DNA of 64,000 bases from Bradyrhizobium zhanjiangense (GCF_004114935.1 NZ_CP022221.1:6655001-6719000), one strand, 5' to 3'; shown: positions 1 through 10,658, counted from the first letter of the stretch. Numbers and translations: made by a program. Notes: generated by a model from the sequence alone, not told the origin.

Positions 1-104
1 ACGAGAACGCGAAAATATATTGCAGTTGCGCTCCGCTATATCGCGATTGCAGCGATGGGGCGACACATCCTAGAGGTGCCGGCGTCCGGACCGCAAGATT
101 GAGG

Positions 105-983
105 TCATTCGACCGGCAGCACGTCGACGGCGACGCCGAGCTTCTGTTTCGGCGAGCCGACGATGACGCCATCGACAGGCGAGACGTCGGAAAAGTCGCG
201 TCCGACCGCGAGCACGATGTGGTCATTGGCGATCAGGAGATCATTGGTCGGATCGAAATCGACCCAGCCGAGCTCAGCCCCGCACCACAGCGACACCCAG
301 GCGTGGGTGGCGTCCGCCCCTTGCAGGCGCGGCTGGCCCGGCGGCGGAATGGTACGCAAGTAGCCGCTGACATAGGCCGCGGGCAGACCGAGCCCGCGCA
401 GCCCTGCGATCATCACATGGGCAAAATCCTGGCAAACGCCGTGGCGCTTATCGAAGACCTCGCCGAGCGGCGTCGAAATTACCGTCGCCTTGGGATCGTA
501 GCGAAATTCGCTGCGGATGCGATGCATGAGATCGACCGCGCCTTTGAGGATGCCCGCGCCGGGCGCAAAGCTCACCGCCGCATAGGCGCTGACCGGACGC
601 AGCACCGGCACCAGCGGGCTCGCGAAGACATAGCCGACCGGCGAGGACGGCCCGAGGCTCGTCGCCTCGAAGGCAACGTCGCGAATGGTCTCCCAGGGCG
701 GGCTAGAGGCATCGCGCGCCGGCGGCTGTCGCGAGACGGACACACGCGAACGTGAATCGATCCTTAAGTTGCGGTGCGCAGCTTCGATCACCACGCTCTC
801 GGTGAGCGTGCCGAAGAAATCGCGGCGGACATTGCGCTCGACCGGACGCGGTCGGATCTCGAGGTTGTGCGAGATCAGTTCCTGGCCATTGCCGCTTCTC
901 GGCTCCAGCCGCAGCGTGCAGCGGGCGAAACTGACCGGATTCTCATATTCGTAAGTCGTGACGTGGCGGATGTCGTAGATCAC
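105..983 (-). CDS. transglutaminase-like cysteine protease family protein (292 aa)
   Basis: Papain-fold transglutaminase-like protein, probably a peptidase or peptide-bond-forming enzyme; the substrate is unknown. An N-terminal beta-rich domain (about 1-100, opening VIYDIRHVTTYEYE) precedes a core with Cys184 (GVCQDFAH), His227 (THAW) and Asp244 (DFDPTN), the expected Cys-His-Asp triad. I chose the GTG at 983 because it overlaps the stop of the upstream ATP-grasp/alpha-E gene as GTGA, a typical coupling arrangement, and because homology to the family begins exactly there. The frame stays open upstream but that part is low-complexity shadow of the neighbour. It is the last gene of a three-gene operon with the ATP-grasp/alpha-E fusion and the large DUF2126 protein. 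Confidence 0.9.
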   Translation of the reverse strand: MIYDIRHVTTYEYENPVSFARCTLRLEPRSGNGQELISHNLEIRPRPVERNVRRDFFGTLTESVVIEAAHRNLRIDSRSRVSVSRQPPARDASSPPWETIRDVAFEATSLGPSSPVGYVFASPLVPVLRPVSAYAAVSFAPGAGILKGAVDLMHRIRSEFRYDPKATVISTPLGEVFDKRHGVCQDFAHVMIAGLRGLGLPAAYVSGYLRTIPPPGQPRLQGADATHAWVSLWCGAELGWVDFDPTNDLLIANDHIVLAVGRDFSDVSPVDGVIVGSPKQKLGVAVDVLPVE

Positions 984-3505
984 GCCAGCCCCGTCAGCTT
1001 TTCCGGCCGGCTGGCATTGGGGCCGTGCGGGAAGTAGTGCTGCCCGATCGCCTCGGCGAGGCTGAGCAGATCCTGCTCCAGCGCAAACAGCATCTTGACC
1101 TCGAGCTTCTCGGCCTCCGCGGTCGCAAGCATCGCCTGCATCGCCACCGCAAGCCGCTGCGGCTGCTCGATCAGGCCGTGCTCCTTCAGGCTCGGCAGCG
1201 CGGCGATGTGCTCGTTCAGCGCCGCCACCTGGAACGCCACCGAACGCGGATTGTAGGGATCGAGCACGGCGAGGTCGCGCACCGGCGCCAGGATCGGCGC
1301 CAGCAGATAGCGCGAGCGATAGGTGATCTGGCAATCCACCAGCGTCAGCAGGATGTCGAGATCCTCGTCGCCGGCCTCGTCGTAGGCGAATTGACGCGTG
1401 AAGCGCGTGGTGTTGATGGCGCGCTCGACGCGGCGGCCGACGTCGAGGAAGCGCCAGCCGGCGGCGCGGTTCATGTTCTCCTGCGCGAGGCCTGCAAAGC
1501 TCGCTAGCTCCTGCAAGGTCAGTTCGGCAGCGCTCAGCACGCTGTCATCGTCCTCGACCTCGTAGGCGAGCCGCTCGGTCATCTCGGTGATGACCTGCCA
1601 GGCATCGGGCGACAGGCGCTCGCGCAACGAGGTCGCGGTGCGCTGGGCCGCGCGGACCAGCGACAGTGCCGAGCCGAAACGCGCCTCGCTCTGCAACGCT
1701 TCGGCGACGATAGGTCCGGGCGCCGCGCGCGAGGTCTGCGAGATCGCCCCCCAGGCCACCAGCAGGCGCTGGATGCGTTCGGCCGATTGCAGCGAGGCCG
1801 CGGTGCCCTTGTTGGGCCCGCTCGGCGAGCCCAGCGCGCGCACCAGGCGCAGCGTCGCCTCGGCGCGTTCCAGATAACGGCCGAGCCAGAACAGATTGTC
1901 GGCGGCGCGGCTCGGCAGTACGCCGGCGATGCGGCGGATGCGCACCTTGTCGGTCGCCGGCAGCAGCGTCGCGGTCGAGACCTGCTTGTCCGATACGACC
2001 CAGACGTCGGCGGCGCGGGCGCCGTCGCCCATCGACACCGCGCGCGCATCGGCCTGCTCGGCGATCCGGCAGAAGCCGCCGGGCATGATCACCCAGCCGT
2101 CGGGCGTGGCGGCTGCGAACACGCGCAGCACGAAGGGCCGCGGCGTGAGCTGCCCGTGCTCCCACACCGGCATGGTCGAGAGCCGCACCACCTCCTGGCC
2201 GACATAGTCCATGCCCCGCGCGGTGATGGCGTCGATCAGGCGCTGGCGGTCGCTCGCATCCAACTCGCTCGCGAGCACCGGCCCCGTGCTGTCGAAGCCG
2301 GGAACGCCGCGCCGGTAGGCGCCTTCGATCGCGACCTCGTCGAGCCGCGCCAGCACCTCATCGCGCGCCGCGGGCTGGCCGCACCACCAGGTCGCGATGT
2401 GGGGCATCTTCAGCTCCTCGCCGAGCAGGCGGCGGCTCAGCGCCGGCAGGAAGCCCAGTAGCGCCCGGGCTTCCGGCACGCCGGAGCCCGGCATGTTGGC
2501 GACGACGACGCCGTCCTTGCGCAGCACGTCGATCAGGCCGGGAACTCCTAACCGCGAGGAGGCATCAAGCTCGAGCGGATCGAGCGAGTTGGAATCGACG
2601 CGGCGGAGCAGCACGTCGAGCCGCTTCAGGCCGGCGACGGTGCGGATGTGGACGCGGCCATCGCTGACGGCGAGATCGTCGCCCTCGACCAGGAGGAAGC
2701 CGAGATAGCGCGCCAGCGTCGCGTGCTCGAAATAGGTCTCGCTGAAACTACCCGGGGTGAGCACGCCGATGCGCGGCTCGTCACGGTCGGCCCGCGCGCG
2801 CAAGCTGTCGCGAAACGCCTCGAAGAACGGCGCGACGCGCGGCACGTTCATCGACTTGTAGAGGTCGGAGAAAGCGCGCGAGAGCACCAGGCGATTCTCC
2901 AGCGCATAGCCCGCGCCTGAGGGCGCCTGGGTGCGGTCGCCGAGCACCCACCAGCGGCCGTCGGGCCCGCGGCCGACATCGGCGGCGTAGATCGACAGAT
3001 ACCGCCCGCCGGGCGGCGGCACGCCGCAGACCGGACGGAGATATTCGGGACTGCCGGCGATCGCGGCCGCCGGCAGCGCGCCCTCGGCGACGAGACGGCC
3101 CTCGCCATAGATGTCGCGCAGCACGAGCTCGAGCAGCTCGGCGCGCTGGATGATGCCGGCGGACAGCTGCTGCCAGTCGGCCTCGTCGATCAAGAGCGGC
3201 AGATGGCTGATCGACCACGGCCGGTCGGCGCTGTCGCCGGGCGCACGATAGGTGACGCCGGCCTCGCGGAGATGGCGGTCGGCCATGCCGAAGCGACGCT
3301 CGACCTCGTCCGGCGCGAGCGCGCCAAAGGCGTCAAAGAAGCGACTCCAGACCGCGCGCGGGGCGCCGTCGGGTCCCAGGAACTCGTCGGGAATGCCGGG
3401 CAGGCGACTATAGTCGCGGACCCATTGCGCCAGGCGGCGCTGGCCGTCACGCTGACCTTGCGCCCTGCCCGCCTGGTCGTCCTGTTCGGCTGCGCCCTCG
3501 CCCAT
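980..3505 (-). CDS. circularly permuted type 2 ATP-grasp / alpha-E fusion protein (841 aa)
   Basis: Fusion of two domains that are separate genes in many bacteria. Residues about 20-480 are the circularly permuted ATP-grasp (DUF404/407), with blocks such as VGQEVVRLSTMPVW and FVLRVFAA and the glycine-rich VMPGGFCRIA. Residues about 500-830 are the helical alpha-E domain (DUF403), opening with AADNLFWLGRYLERAE. ATP-grasp enzymes of this class are predicted to be amide or peptide ligases; no substrate is established. Its 3' end overlaps the transglutaminase start by 4 nt, and the big transglutaminase/DUF2126 gene lies 27 nt upstream, so the three are almost surely cotranscribed. The start at 3505 is the first ATG; residues 1-20 are poorly conserved, so the true start could be slightly internal. 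Confidence 0.88.
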   Translation of the reverse strand: MGEGAAEQDDQAGRAQGQRDGQRRLAQWVRDYSRLPGIPDEFLGPDGAPRAVWSRFFDAFGALAPDEVERRFGMADRHLREAGVTYRAPGDSADRPWSISHLPLLIDEADWQQLSAGIIQRAELLELVLRDIYGEGRLVAEGALPAAAIAGSPEYLRPVCGVPPPGGRYLSIYAADVGRGPDGRWWVLGDRTQAPSGAGYALENRLVLSRAFSDLYKSMNVPRVAPFFEAFRDSLRARADRDEPRIGVLTPGSFSETYFEHATLARYLGFLLVEGDDLAVSDGRVHIRTVAGLKRLDVLLRRVDSNSLDPLELDASSRLGVPGLIDVLRKDGVVVANMPGSGVPEARALLGFLPALSRRLLGEELKMPHIATWWCGQPAARDEVLARLDEVAIEGAYRRGVPGFDSTGPVLASELDASDRQRLIDAITARGMDYVGQEVVRLSTMPVWEHGQLTPRPFVLRVFAAATPDGWVIMPGGFCRIAEQADARAVSMGDGARAADVWVVSDKQVSTATLLPATDKVRIRRIAGVLPSRAADNLFWLGRYLERAEATLRLVRALGSPSGPNKGTAASLQSAERIQRLLVAWGAISQTSRAAPGPIVAEALQSEARFGSALSLVRAAQRTATSLRERLSPDAWQVITEMTERLAYEVEDDDSVLSAAELTLQELASFAGLAQENMNRAAGWRFLDVGRRVERAINTTRFTRQFAYDEAGDEDLDILLTLVDCQITYRSRYLLAPILAPVRDLAVLDPYNPRSVAFQVAALNEHIAALPSLKEHGLIEQPQRLAVAMQAMLATAEAEKLEVKMLFALEQDLLSLAEAIGQHYFPHGPNASRPEKLTGLA

Positions 3506-3532
3506 GCGCCTCTCCCTGCCCCACCATCATAC

Positions 3533-6500
3533 TCATTGCAGGAGCGGGGTCCGCAAGTCGAGGGTCAGTGGAAACTCATTTGTGCGTTCCTCCGGCGGCG
3601 GCTGGACCGGACCCGGGGTGTGGCCGTGGTCCTGGAAGCGCGCCAGCCGCCGCGCCTCGGCCTCATAGGTGTTGACCGGCTTGGTGTCGTAGTTGCGCCC
3701 GCCGGGATGGGCGACGTGATAGACGCAGCCGCCGAGCGAGCGGCCGTTCCAGGTGTCGATCAGGTCGAAGGTCAGGGGTGCGTGGACCGGAATGGTCGGG
3801 TGCAGGCCGGAGGCCGGCTGCCAGGCCTTGAAGCGGACGCCTGCCACGGCTTCAGTCGAGCGGCCGGTCGATGTCATCGGCAGCCGGCGGCCGTTGCAGG
3901 TGACGATGTGGCGGCCCTCGATAAATCCCTCGGCCTTGACCTGAAGCCGCTCGACCGATGAGTCCACATAGCGCACCGTGCCGCCGGCCGAACCCTCCTC
4001 GCCGAGCACGTGCCAGGGCTCCAGCGCCTGGCGCAGCTCCAGCGTCACGCCGCCATGATGGACCCGGCCGAAGGCGGGGAAACGGAATTCGAGCTGGGCC
4101 AGATACCATTCCGGCTCGAAGGCATAACCGAACTGCTTCAGCTCGGTGAGCACGTCCTGAAAATCCTCCCAGATGAAATGCGGCAGCATGAAGCGGTCAT
4201 GCAGCGCGGTGCCCCAGCGCACGAACTTGCCGGCCTGCGGCTCGCTCCAGAATTTTGCGATCAGCGCGCGGATCAGGAGCTGCTGCGCCAGCGACATCCG
4301 CGGATCGGGCGGCATTTCGAGCGCGCGGAATTCGACGAGGCCGAGGCGGCCGGTCGGACCTTCCGGCGAATAGAGCTTGTCGATGCAGATCTCGGCGCGG
4401 TGGGTGTTGCCGGTGATGTCGACGAGCAGATGCCGGAACAGCCGGTCCACCAGCCACAGCGGCGTCTGGGTACCCGGCGGCGGCACATGCGAGAGCGCGA
4501 TCTCGAGCTCGTAGATGCTGTCGTGACGGGCTTCGTCGATACGCGGCGCCTGACTGGTCGGGCCGATGAACAGGCCGGAGAAGAAATAGGACAGCGACGG
4601 ATGCCGCTGCCAGTACAGCACGAGGCTCTTCAAGAGATCGGGCCGCCGCAGGAACGGCGAATCCTGTGGGCTAGAGCCGCCGACCACGATGTGATTGCCG
4701 CCGCCGGTGCCGGTGTGGCGGCCGTCGACCAGGAAGCGGTTGGCGCCGAGCCGCACCTTCGCAGCATCCTCGTAGAGACCGGTGGTGATGTCGACCGCAT
4801 CTTGCCAGCTCTTCGCCGGCTGGATGTTGATCTCGATGACACCGGGATCTGGCGTCACCTTGATCACCTCGATGCGCGGATCAAACGGCGGCGGGTAGCC
4901 TTCGACATGGACCTGGAGCTGCATCTCCTCGGCGGTGTCTTCCAGCGCCGAAATCAATTCGAGATAGTCTTCGATGCGCTCGACCGGCGGCATGAAGGCG
5001 CAGAGCACGCCGTCGCGGATTTCCACGGCCATTGCAGTACGCACTGGAATTGCCGTGTTGAGATGCTCGGGGGCGGTGCGCGGCGGCGATGGCGGTCTCG
5101 CCATGCGGGTGAACACGGGAAGCCTGCCACGCGGCTCCATCGGGTCCTGCTCGACGATGTAAGGATATTGGTTCGGCGGGACGTGACCGAGCGAGCCCAT
5201 CGGCAGGCGCAGGCCAAGCGGTGAATCGCCCGGTGACAGGAACAGGTGATTGCGCCGGAGCGGCCAGCGCTCGCTGCGCCAGCGCGGAGGCGCATTCCAG
5301 CGCTGGATCGGCAGCACGAAGCCGCGCGGTGTGGTAAGGCCCTGGTCGAACACGCGCGCCATCCGCGCGCGCGCTTCGGGATCTGACAATTTGGAATCGG
5401 TGGGGTCGACGTTGATCGGAAGCTCGGCTTCCTTCTGAAGCCAATAGGCCGGGTCTTCATAGGCCGGCATGATGTAGCCGAGATCGAGCCCGAGCCGCGC
5501 CGCGGTGCCTTCCATGAAGGCTTCGGCGTCCTTGACCTCCGGCCGCCTGGGATTCTCGATCCTGGCGATGAGGTCGGCGCTCTTCCAGATCGGAACGCCG
5601 TCCTTGCGCCAATACAGACCAAAGGCCCAGCGCGGCAGGCTCTCGCCCGGATACCATTTGCCCTGGCCGTAATGCAGCAGCCCGCCCGGCGCAAAGCGCG
5701 TGCGCAGGCGGCGGATCAAATCATCACCAAGCGCGCGCTTGGTGGGGCCGACGGCTTCGGTATTCCACTCGCCTGCCTCGAGATCGTCGACCGAGACGAA
5801 GGTCGGCTCGCCGCCCATGGTGAGCCGCACATCCTGCGCGGCGAGGTCGCCGTCGACCTGCTCGCCGAGATCGTTGAGCCGCGCCCAGGCTTCGTCGGAG
5901 AACGGCTTCGTGATGCGCGGCGCCTCGCGGATGCGCTTCACGCTCATGTCGAAGGCGAACTCGACCTCGGCAAAGCCGGCGCCGCCGGAGATCGGCGCGG
6001 CCGAGCGATAGTGCGGCGTCGCCGCAACCGGGATGTGCCCCTCGCCTGCGAGCATGCCGGAGGTCGCGTCAAAACCGATCCAGCCCGCGCCAGGCAGGTA
6101 AACCTCGGCCCAGGCGTGCAGATCGGTGAAATCGTTCTCCACTTCCGGCGGTCCCTCGATCGGGTCGATGTCGGGACGGATCTGAATGAGATAGCCGGAG
6201 ACGAAGCGCGCGGCGAGCCCGAGATGGCGGAGCGTCTGGATCAAGAGCCACGCGGAGTCGCGGCACGAGCCGGCGCCGGAGGCGAGCGTCTCCTCCGGCG
6301 TCTGCACGCCCGGCTCCATGCGGATAATGTAGCGGATCTTCTTCTGCAGCTCGCGATTGAGCTCGACCAGGAAGTTGACGGTGTTCGGCGCTTCGTGCGG
6401 GATCGTATCGAGATATTTCGCAAACAGGCGATCGGGTTTGATGGTCTCGAGATACGGCGCAAGCTCCGTCTTCAGGTCCTTCGGATAGTCGAACGGAAAA

Positions 6501-6802
6501 CTGTCGGCATAGGGCTCGACGAAGAAGTCGAACGGATTGACCACGGTCATCTGCGTCGTGAGATCGACCTCGAATTTCAGCTCGGTCGTCTTCTCCGGGA
6601 AGACATAGCGGGCGAGCCAATTGCCTTGCGGGTCCTGCTGCCAGTTCACGAAATGATTGGATGGCGTGACCTTCAGCGAATAGCTCAGGATCGGCGTGCG
6701 CGTATGCGGCGCCGGCCGCAGGCGGATGGTCTGCGGGCCGAGATCGATCGGGCGGTCGTATTTGTAGTGCGTGACGTGGTGTAATGCGACGTAGATCGAC
6801 AC
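3533..6802 (-). CDS. large transglutaminase / DUF2126 protein (1089 aa)
   Basis: First gene of the transglutaminase/ATP-grasp operon. Residues about 1-280 hold a transglutaminase N-terminal domain ([15 protein letters not shown]) and core with Cys180 (GSCRDSAW), His229 (DLHAW) and Asp245 (IGFDATSG). The remaining 800 residues are the DUF2126 region, which includes [10 protein letters not shown] and contains blocks reminiscent of a glutamine-synthetase-like carboxylate-amine ligase fold; that resemblance is my inference. I placed the start at the GTG at 6802 (VSIYVALHH), preceded by GGAG about 11 nt upstream, instead of the ATG at 6859, because family homology starts there. Length is typical for the DUF2126 class. 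Function is unknown; cytoplasmic peptide modification or turnover is the usual prediction. Confidence 0.9.
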   Translation of the reverse strand: MSIYVALHHVTHYKYDRPIDLGPQTIRLRPAPHTRTPILSYSLKVTPSNHFVNWQQDPQGNWLARYVFPEKTTELKFEVDLTTQMTVVNPFDFFVEPYADSFPFDYPKDLKTELAPYLETIKPDRLFAKYLDTIPHEAPNTVNFLVELNRELQKKIRYIIRMEPGVQTPEETLASGAGSCRDSAWLLIQTLRHLGLAARFVSGYLIQIRPDIDPIEGPPEVENDFTDLHAWAEVYLPGAGWIGFDATSGMLAGEGHIPVAATPHYRSAAPISGGAGFAEVEFAFDMSVKRIREAPRITKPFSDEAWARLNDLGEQVDGDLAAQDVRLTMGGEPTFVSVDDLEAGEWNTEAVGPTKRALGDDLIRRLRTRFAPGGLLHYGQGKWYPGESLPRWAFGLYWRKDGVPIWKSADLIARIENPRRPEVKDAEAFMEGTAARLGLDLGYIMPAYEDPAYWLQKEAELPINVDPTDSKLSDPEARARMARVFDQGLTTPRGFVLPIQRWNAPPRWRSERWPLRRNHLFLSPGDSPLGLRLPMGSLGHVPPNQYPYIVEQDPMEPRGRLPVFTRMARPPSPPRTAPEHLNTAIPVRTAMAVEIRDGVLCAFMPPVERIEDYLELISALEDTAEEMQLQVHVEGYPPPFDPRIEVIKVTPDPGVIEINIQPAKSWQDAVDITTGLYEDAAKVRLGANRFLVDGRHTGTGGGNHIVVGGSSPQDSPFLRRPDLLKSLVLYWQRHPSLSYFFSGLFIGPTSQAPRIDEARHDSIYELEIALSHVPPPGTQTPLWLVDRLFRHLLVDITGNTHRAEICIDKLYSPEGPTGRLGLVEFRALEMPPDPRMSLAQQLLIRALIAKFWSEPQAGKFVRWGTALHDRFMLPHFIWEDFQDVLTELKQFGYAFEPEWYLAQLEFRFPAFGRVHHGGVTLELRQALEPWHVLGEEGSAGGTVRYVDSSVERLQVKAEGFIEGRHIVTCNGRRLPMTSTGRSTEAVAGVRFKAWQPASGLHPTIPVHAPLTFDLIDTWNGRSLGGCVYHVAHPGGRNYDTKPVNTYEAEARRLARFQDHGHTPGPVQPPPEERTNEFPLTLDLRTPLLQ

Positions 6803-6914
6803 GGGGTACGGTGCTCCAGCAGCTTTTTTGAGCAGAACACCTGATGTCAATGCGATCAAGCACTAACAACGGGCAGACCGTGCCTAGGAAGTATCCGCGC
6901 TACGCGGGCAGTAT

Positions 6915-7040
6915 CGTAGGCTGGGCAAAGCGACTTGTCCGCCGTAGCTCGAAGAGCGAAGGCGGAAGCGTGCCCACCGCTTCTGTTGCAATGTGGATCG
7001 ATGGTGGGCACGGCGCAACAGCGCCTTTGCCCACCCTACG
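6915..7040. repeat. GTGGGCA-type palindromic repeat, family A copy 1
   Basis: Intergenic element bounded by GTAGGCTGGGCAAAG and a closing CTTTGCCCACCCTACG-like arm, with internal GTGGGCA/TGCCCAC motifs. Related copies are at 43383-43470 and 49633-49723. This copy is the longest and most diverged, with extra sequence in the loop. It fills the gap between the transglutaminase operon start and the decayed chemoreceptor. Confidence 0.75.
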
Positions 7041-7123
7041 GTTCTGCCGGTGGCTATGGGCCCCGGATCGGCGCGCGCTTTAGGACGCGCTTGTCCGGTG
7101 CGACAGCGGTGGGTGGCGCAGCG

Positions 7124-8441
7124 TTACGCCGCCGAGGTCAGCCGCTGCAGGAACTGCGTCACCTCGCGCCGGAGCGTCTCGACCTCGCCATGGACGCGTT
7201 CGGAGGCGCTGTTGACGCGGCTCGCGACGCGGCCGGTGTCGGCGGCGGCCTCGTTGATGCCGGTGACGTTGGAGGACACCTGCGTCGTGCTGAACGAGGC
7301 CTCCTGGACGTTGCGGGCGATCTCGCGCGTCGCGGCCCCCTGCTGGTCGATCGAAGCCGCAATGCTGGCGGTGATCCCGTCGATCTCTGCGATGGTTTGC
7401 GCAATCGCCTCGACCGCCGCGACCGAGTTGGTCGTCGATTGCTGCATCTCGCCGACCTTGGCGCTGATTCTCGGTCGCCCTCGCAGTCTGGTTGGCGAGG
7501 CTTTTCACCTCGGACGCCACCACCGCGAAGCCGCGGCCGGCTTCGCCCGCCCGCGCCGCCTCGATCGTGGCGTTGAGCGCCAAGAGGTTGGTCTGCTCGG
7601 CGATCTCGCTGATCAGCTTGACGACGTCGCCGATCCGCAGCGCCGCGTCCGCGAGCGTGCGGATCTCGCTGCCGGCGCGATTGGCTTCGTTCACCGCCCG
7701 CCCCGTGCTCGTGGTCGAGCCGGCCACTTGGCGGCTGATCTCGGCGATCGAGGACGCGAGTTGTTCCGCCGCGCTCGCCACCGTCGCGACGTTGTTCGAG
7801 GCTTGATCGGACGCGCTGCGCATCCCGGACGTCTGGCGGCTGGTCGTCTCGGCCGCCGCGGACATCTGGCCGGCGTCGGCCTCGAGATCGGTCGCGGCAC
7901 TCATCAGGCCGCCGGCGACCTGGTCGAGATGCGTGCCGAACTGCTTTGCGAGCTCTGAGATCTCGACGACACGGCGGCCGAGGCTGTCGGTGCCGGAATT
8001 GATCACGGAAGCCGAACGGCGGAACGAGCCGGGCAACCCGCGCGCCAGGATCTTGCGAAAATGCTTGCCGCGGCTCGCATAGTCCATCGACGCCGAAGCT
8101 TCGCGGACGAAGGCATCGGTGACGTCGAGCAAGTCGTTGACCGATTTCTGAATCATTCCGATGCGGCCGGGCTGCCGATCGCCGAACGCGCGCACTTCGA
8201 GGTCGCCATGGGCGGCCTTGCGGCATACCTCCGCGAACTCTTCGATTGCAGCCAGCGAACGGCGCTGGTTCCAGACCGTGTAGCCGAGCAGCAGCACGAT
8301 GGCGCCGAGCAGCGCAGCGGCCGGAGCAGCAGTCAATGCGCCCGCAATCGACAACGTGAGGACAACGACGGCGAGCAGGCAGGCAAGGCCAGCAGCGGCT
8401 TGCGCCTTAGAGAGAGAGCACAAATTCATCGTAGGCGACAC
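7124..8441 (-). pseudogene. methyl-accepting chemotaxis protein, frameshifted near the signalling tip
   Basis: A chemoreceptor with two N-terminal membrane segments ([18 protein letters not shown], then [17 protein letters not shown]) separated by a very short loop, a HAMP-like stretch, and a long signalling coiled coil with the conserved hairpin ([16 protein letters not shown] as [14 protein letters not shown], then [23 protein letters not shown]). Just after ATEN, at about 7463-7468, the frame breaks (net +1 or -2); the rest of the coiled coil, starting [11 protein letters not shown] and ending FLQRLTSAA, continues in another frame to the TAA at 7124. The hairpin half after the break is intact in sequence, so the change is recent or an assembly error. 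The start may be 8441 or the next ATG at 8429; it overlaps the upstream PAS gene. As written, the product would lack half of the CheA/CheW-binding hairpin. Confidence 0.8.
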
Positions 8442-8926
8442 CGTTTTGCTTGAGCAGGCCGACCATCATCTCGAAGCTCGCGCGCATGCCGTTCTTGGCA
8501 TTGGAGTGGCGCGCCTCTTCGGCGCATAGCGCCTTGTAATCGGCTTGATGCGCTCGATCTGCGCAGGATCGGGTTTGCGGCGGTTGGAGTGGGAGCCGAT
8601 GATATTGCCGCGATCGTCCAGCGTTGGGGTGACGTGAGCAAACACCCAATAATGGCTGCCGTCTTTGGCGAGATTGACGACGTAGGCGAAGATTTCCTGC
8701 TTGGCCTCGAGCGTATCCCACAACAGCTTGAAGACGCAGCGCGGCATGTCGGGGTGGCGGATCAGGCTATGGGGAGCGCCCATCAGCTCGGCATAGCTGT
8801 ACTTCGCCATGCGGAGGAAAACGTCGTTGGCGTAGGTGATGCGGCCCTTGAGATCAGTCTTCGATACGATCAGCTCCTCCTCCCGAGGAGATTTTCCACG
8901 CCGGTCGGCCGTATCGCACGCGTCAT
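8407..8926 (-). pseudogene. PAS-domain chemotaxis sensor, two frameshifts
   Basis: Aer-type PAS protein of about 173 aa, readable only by joining three frames. The ATG at 8926 opens MTRAIRPTGVENLLG, then a base is missing in the G-run near 8884 (GGGAGGAGGAG where GGGG is expected). The PAS core follows in the next frame: LIVSKTDLKGRITYAND, HSLIRHPDMPRCVFK, WVFAHVTPT, NRRKPDPAQIERIKP. A second base is missing near 8543, after which the C-terminus YKALCAEEARHSNAKNG ... AYDEFVLSL ends at 8407. Such small PAS proteins are often encoded just upstream of a chemoreceptor, as here, with which it overlaps by about 20-35 nt. A fusion to the chemoreceptor broken in the CT-repeat at 8408-8417 is a less likely reading. 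Confidence 0.75.
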
Positions 8927-9112
8927 CGTTGACGAATCCTCACGAAGGGCGAATGCCCCGAGTGAGTGGAGCTCGCATCTCTCCAGAACTACGGCGAGAG
9001 ATGTTAATCAGGCGTGACCACGGGAACCAGCGCGATCACTTGACGCCTCCGTATCATTACCTAGGTGCGTCGCCGTGCAGTGTTTAGCTACCGCCGGCGC
9101 ACGATGAGGAGA

Positions 9113-10636
9113 TTACATCGTCGCCCCTAACACCCACGGCGCGAACTCGGCGCCGCCGAAATCGAAGCTCTCGCTCTTGGTCGGCTGTCCCGAGGCGGTC
9201 TTGAGGACGAGTTCGAAGATGCGCTGGCCGCAACTCTCGACGCTCTCCTCGCCTTCGAGGATGGTGCCGCAATTGACGTCCATGTCCTCTTCCATGCGCT
9301 TGTACATGGGCGTGTTGGTGGCAAGCTTGATCGACGGCGCCGGCTTGCAGCCAAACACGCTGCCGCGCCCGGTGGTGAAGCAGACGAGATTGGCGCCGCC
9401 TGCCACTTGGCCGGTCGCCGCGACCGGATCGTAGCCGGGCGTGTCCATGAACACGAAACCCTTCTTGGTGACGGGCTCGGCGTAGCGCAGCACCTCGACG
9501 AGATTGGTGGTGCCGGCCTTCGCCATCGCGCCGAGCGACTTTTCCAGGATGGTGGTGAGGCCGCCGGCCTTGTTGCCGGGGCTTGGATTGGCGTTCATCT
9601 CGGCGCCTTCGCGCTCGGTATACGCGTCCCACCAGCGCATGAGGTCGACCAGCTTCTCGCCGACCTCGCGGCTGACGGCGCGGCGCGTCAGCAGATGCTC
9701 GGCACCGTAGGTCTCGGGCGTCTCCGAGAGGATCACGGTGCCGCCGTGACGAACGATGAGATCGCTCGCCGCACCCAATGCCGGATTGGCAGACACGCCG
9801 GAATAACCGTCCGAGCCGCCGCATTGCAGGGCTACCGTGAGCTCGCTTGCCGGCACCGTTTCGCGCTTGACCTTGTTCGCGTCAGCGAGCGCCTCGCGCA
9901 CGAAGGCGATGCCCGCCTCCACCGTCTTGCGGGTGCCGCCGACCTCCTGGATGTCCATCGCGCGCAAGCGGCCGGCGAGCTTCTGCTCTTCCATCAGGCC
10001 GCCGATCTGGTTCACCTCGCAGCCGAGGCCGAGCACGATGACGTGGGAGAAATTGACGTGCCGCGCATAGCCGCCGAGCGTGCGGCGGAGCAGCGCCAGG
10101 GGCTCGTTCTGCGTCATGCCGCAGCCGGTCTTGTGAGTCAGCGCGACCACGCCATCGACATTGGGGAAGTCAGCGAGCGGATTGTCGCCGGTGAAGGGGT
10201 TCTTCTTGAAGACGTCGGCGACGAGGCTCGCGACATGCGCGCTGCAATTCACCGAGGTCAGGATGCCGATATAGTTGCGCGTGGCGACGCGGCCGTCGGG
10301 ACGGCGGATGCCCTCGAAGGTCGCGGGCAGGTCGAAGTTCGGCGTCGGCTTGACGTCGGCACAATAGGCATAGTCCTTGGCGAAATCGCCCATGCCGCAG
10401 TTCTGCGTGTGCACGTGCTGGCCCGGCGCGATGGCCTGGGTGGCAAAGCCGATGATCTGGCCGTAGCGCTTGACCGGTTCGCCCAATGCGATCGGCTTGA
10501 TCGCGACCTTATGGCCGGAGGGAATGCGGTCGATCGTGGTCACGCCGTCGGCGACCACCGTTCCGGGCGGCAGGCTCGCGCGCGCGATCACCACGCCATC
10601 ATCAGGATGCAGGCGGATGACGGGGCTGATGGTCAT
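9113..10636 (-). CDS. UxaA-family sugar-acid dehydratase (altronate/galactarate type, 507 aa)
   Basis: Iron-dependent dehydratase of the UxaA/GarD family, which removes water from a hexonate or hexarate to give a 2-keto-3-deoxy acid. The short N-terminal SAF domain (about 1-95, with HKVAIKPIALGEPVKRYGQ and HVHTQNC) is joined to the large catalytic domain (about 110-507: GRVATRNYIGI, THKTGCGM, GLGCEVNQI, LQCGGSDGYSG, NPSPGNKAGGLTT, FTTGRGSVFG). Length and domain order are normal. It lies on the same strand downstream of the HpcH/HpaI aldolase, separated by a 168-nt repeat. A class II 2-keto-3-deoxy acid aldolase next door would fit a sugar-acid pathway equally well, so the aldolase may serve either this gene or the hpa set. 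Confidence 0.9.
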   Translation of the reverse strand: MTISPVIRLHPDDGVVIARASLPPGTVVADGVTTIDRIPSGHKVAIKPIALGEPVKRYGQIIGFATQAIAPGQHVHTQNCGMGDFAKDYAYCADVKPTPNFDLPATFEGIRRPDGRVATRNYIGILTSVNCSAHVASLVADVFKKNPFTGDNPLADFPNVDGVVALTHKTGCGMTQNEPLALLRRTLGGYARHVNFSHVIVLGLGCEVNQIGGLMEEQKLAGRLRAMDIQEVGGTRKTVEAGIAFVREALADANKVKRETVPASELTVALQCGGSDGYSGVSANPALGAASDLIVRHGGTVILSETPETYGAEHLLTRRAVSREVGEKLVDLMRWWDAYTEREGAEMNANPSPGNKAGGLTTILEKSLGAMAKAGTTNLVEVLRYAEPVTKKGFVFMDTPGYDPVAATGQVAGGANLVCFTTGRGSVFGCKPAPSIKLATNTPMYKRMEEDMDVNCGTILEGEESVESCGQRIFELVLKTASGQPTKSESFDFGGAEFAPWVLGATM

Positions 10637-10658
10637 GGGTATCTCCTTCGGTCTTACT

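Noticed and set aside
8408..8417. CT dinucleotide run at the PAS-chemoreceptor junction as a phase-variation switch
   Set aside because: Five repeats is short, and the PAS protein appears to end naturally there, so a switch is not needed to explain the overlap.
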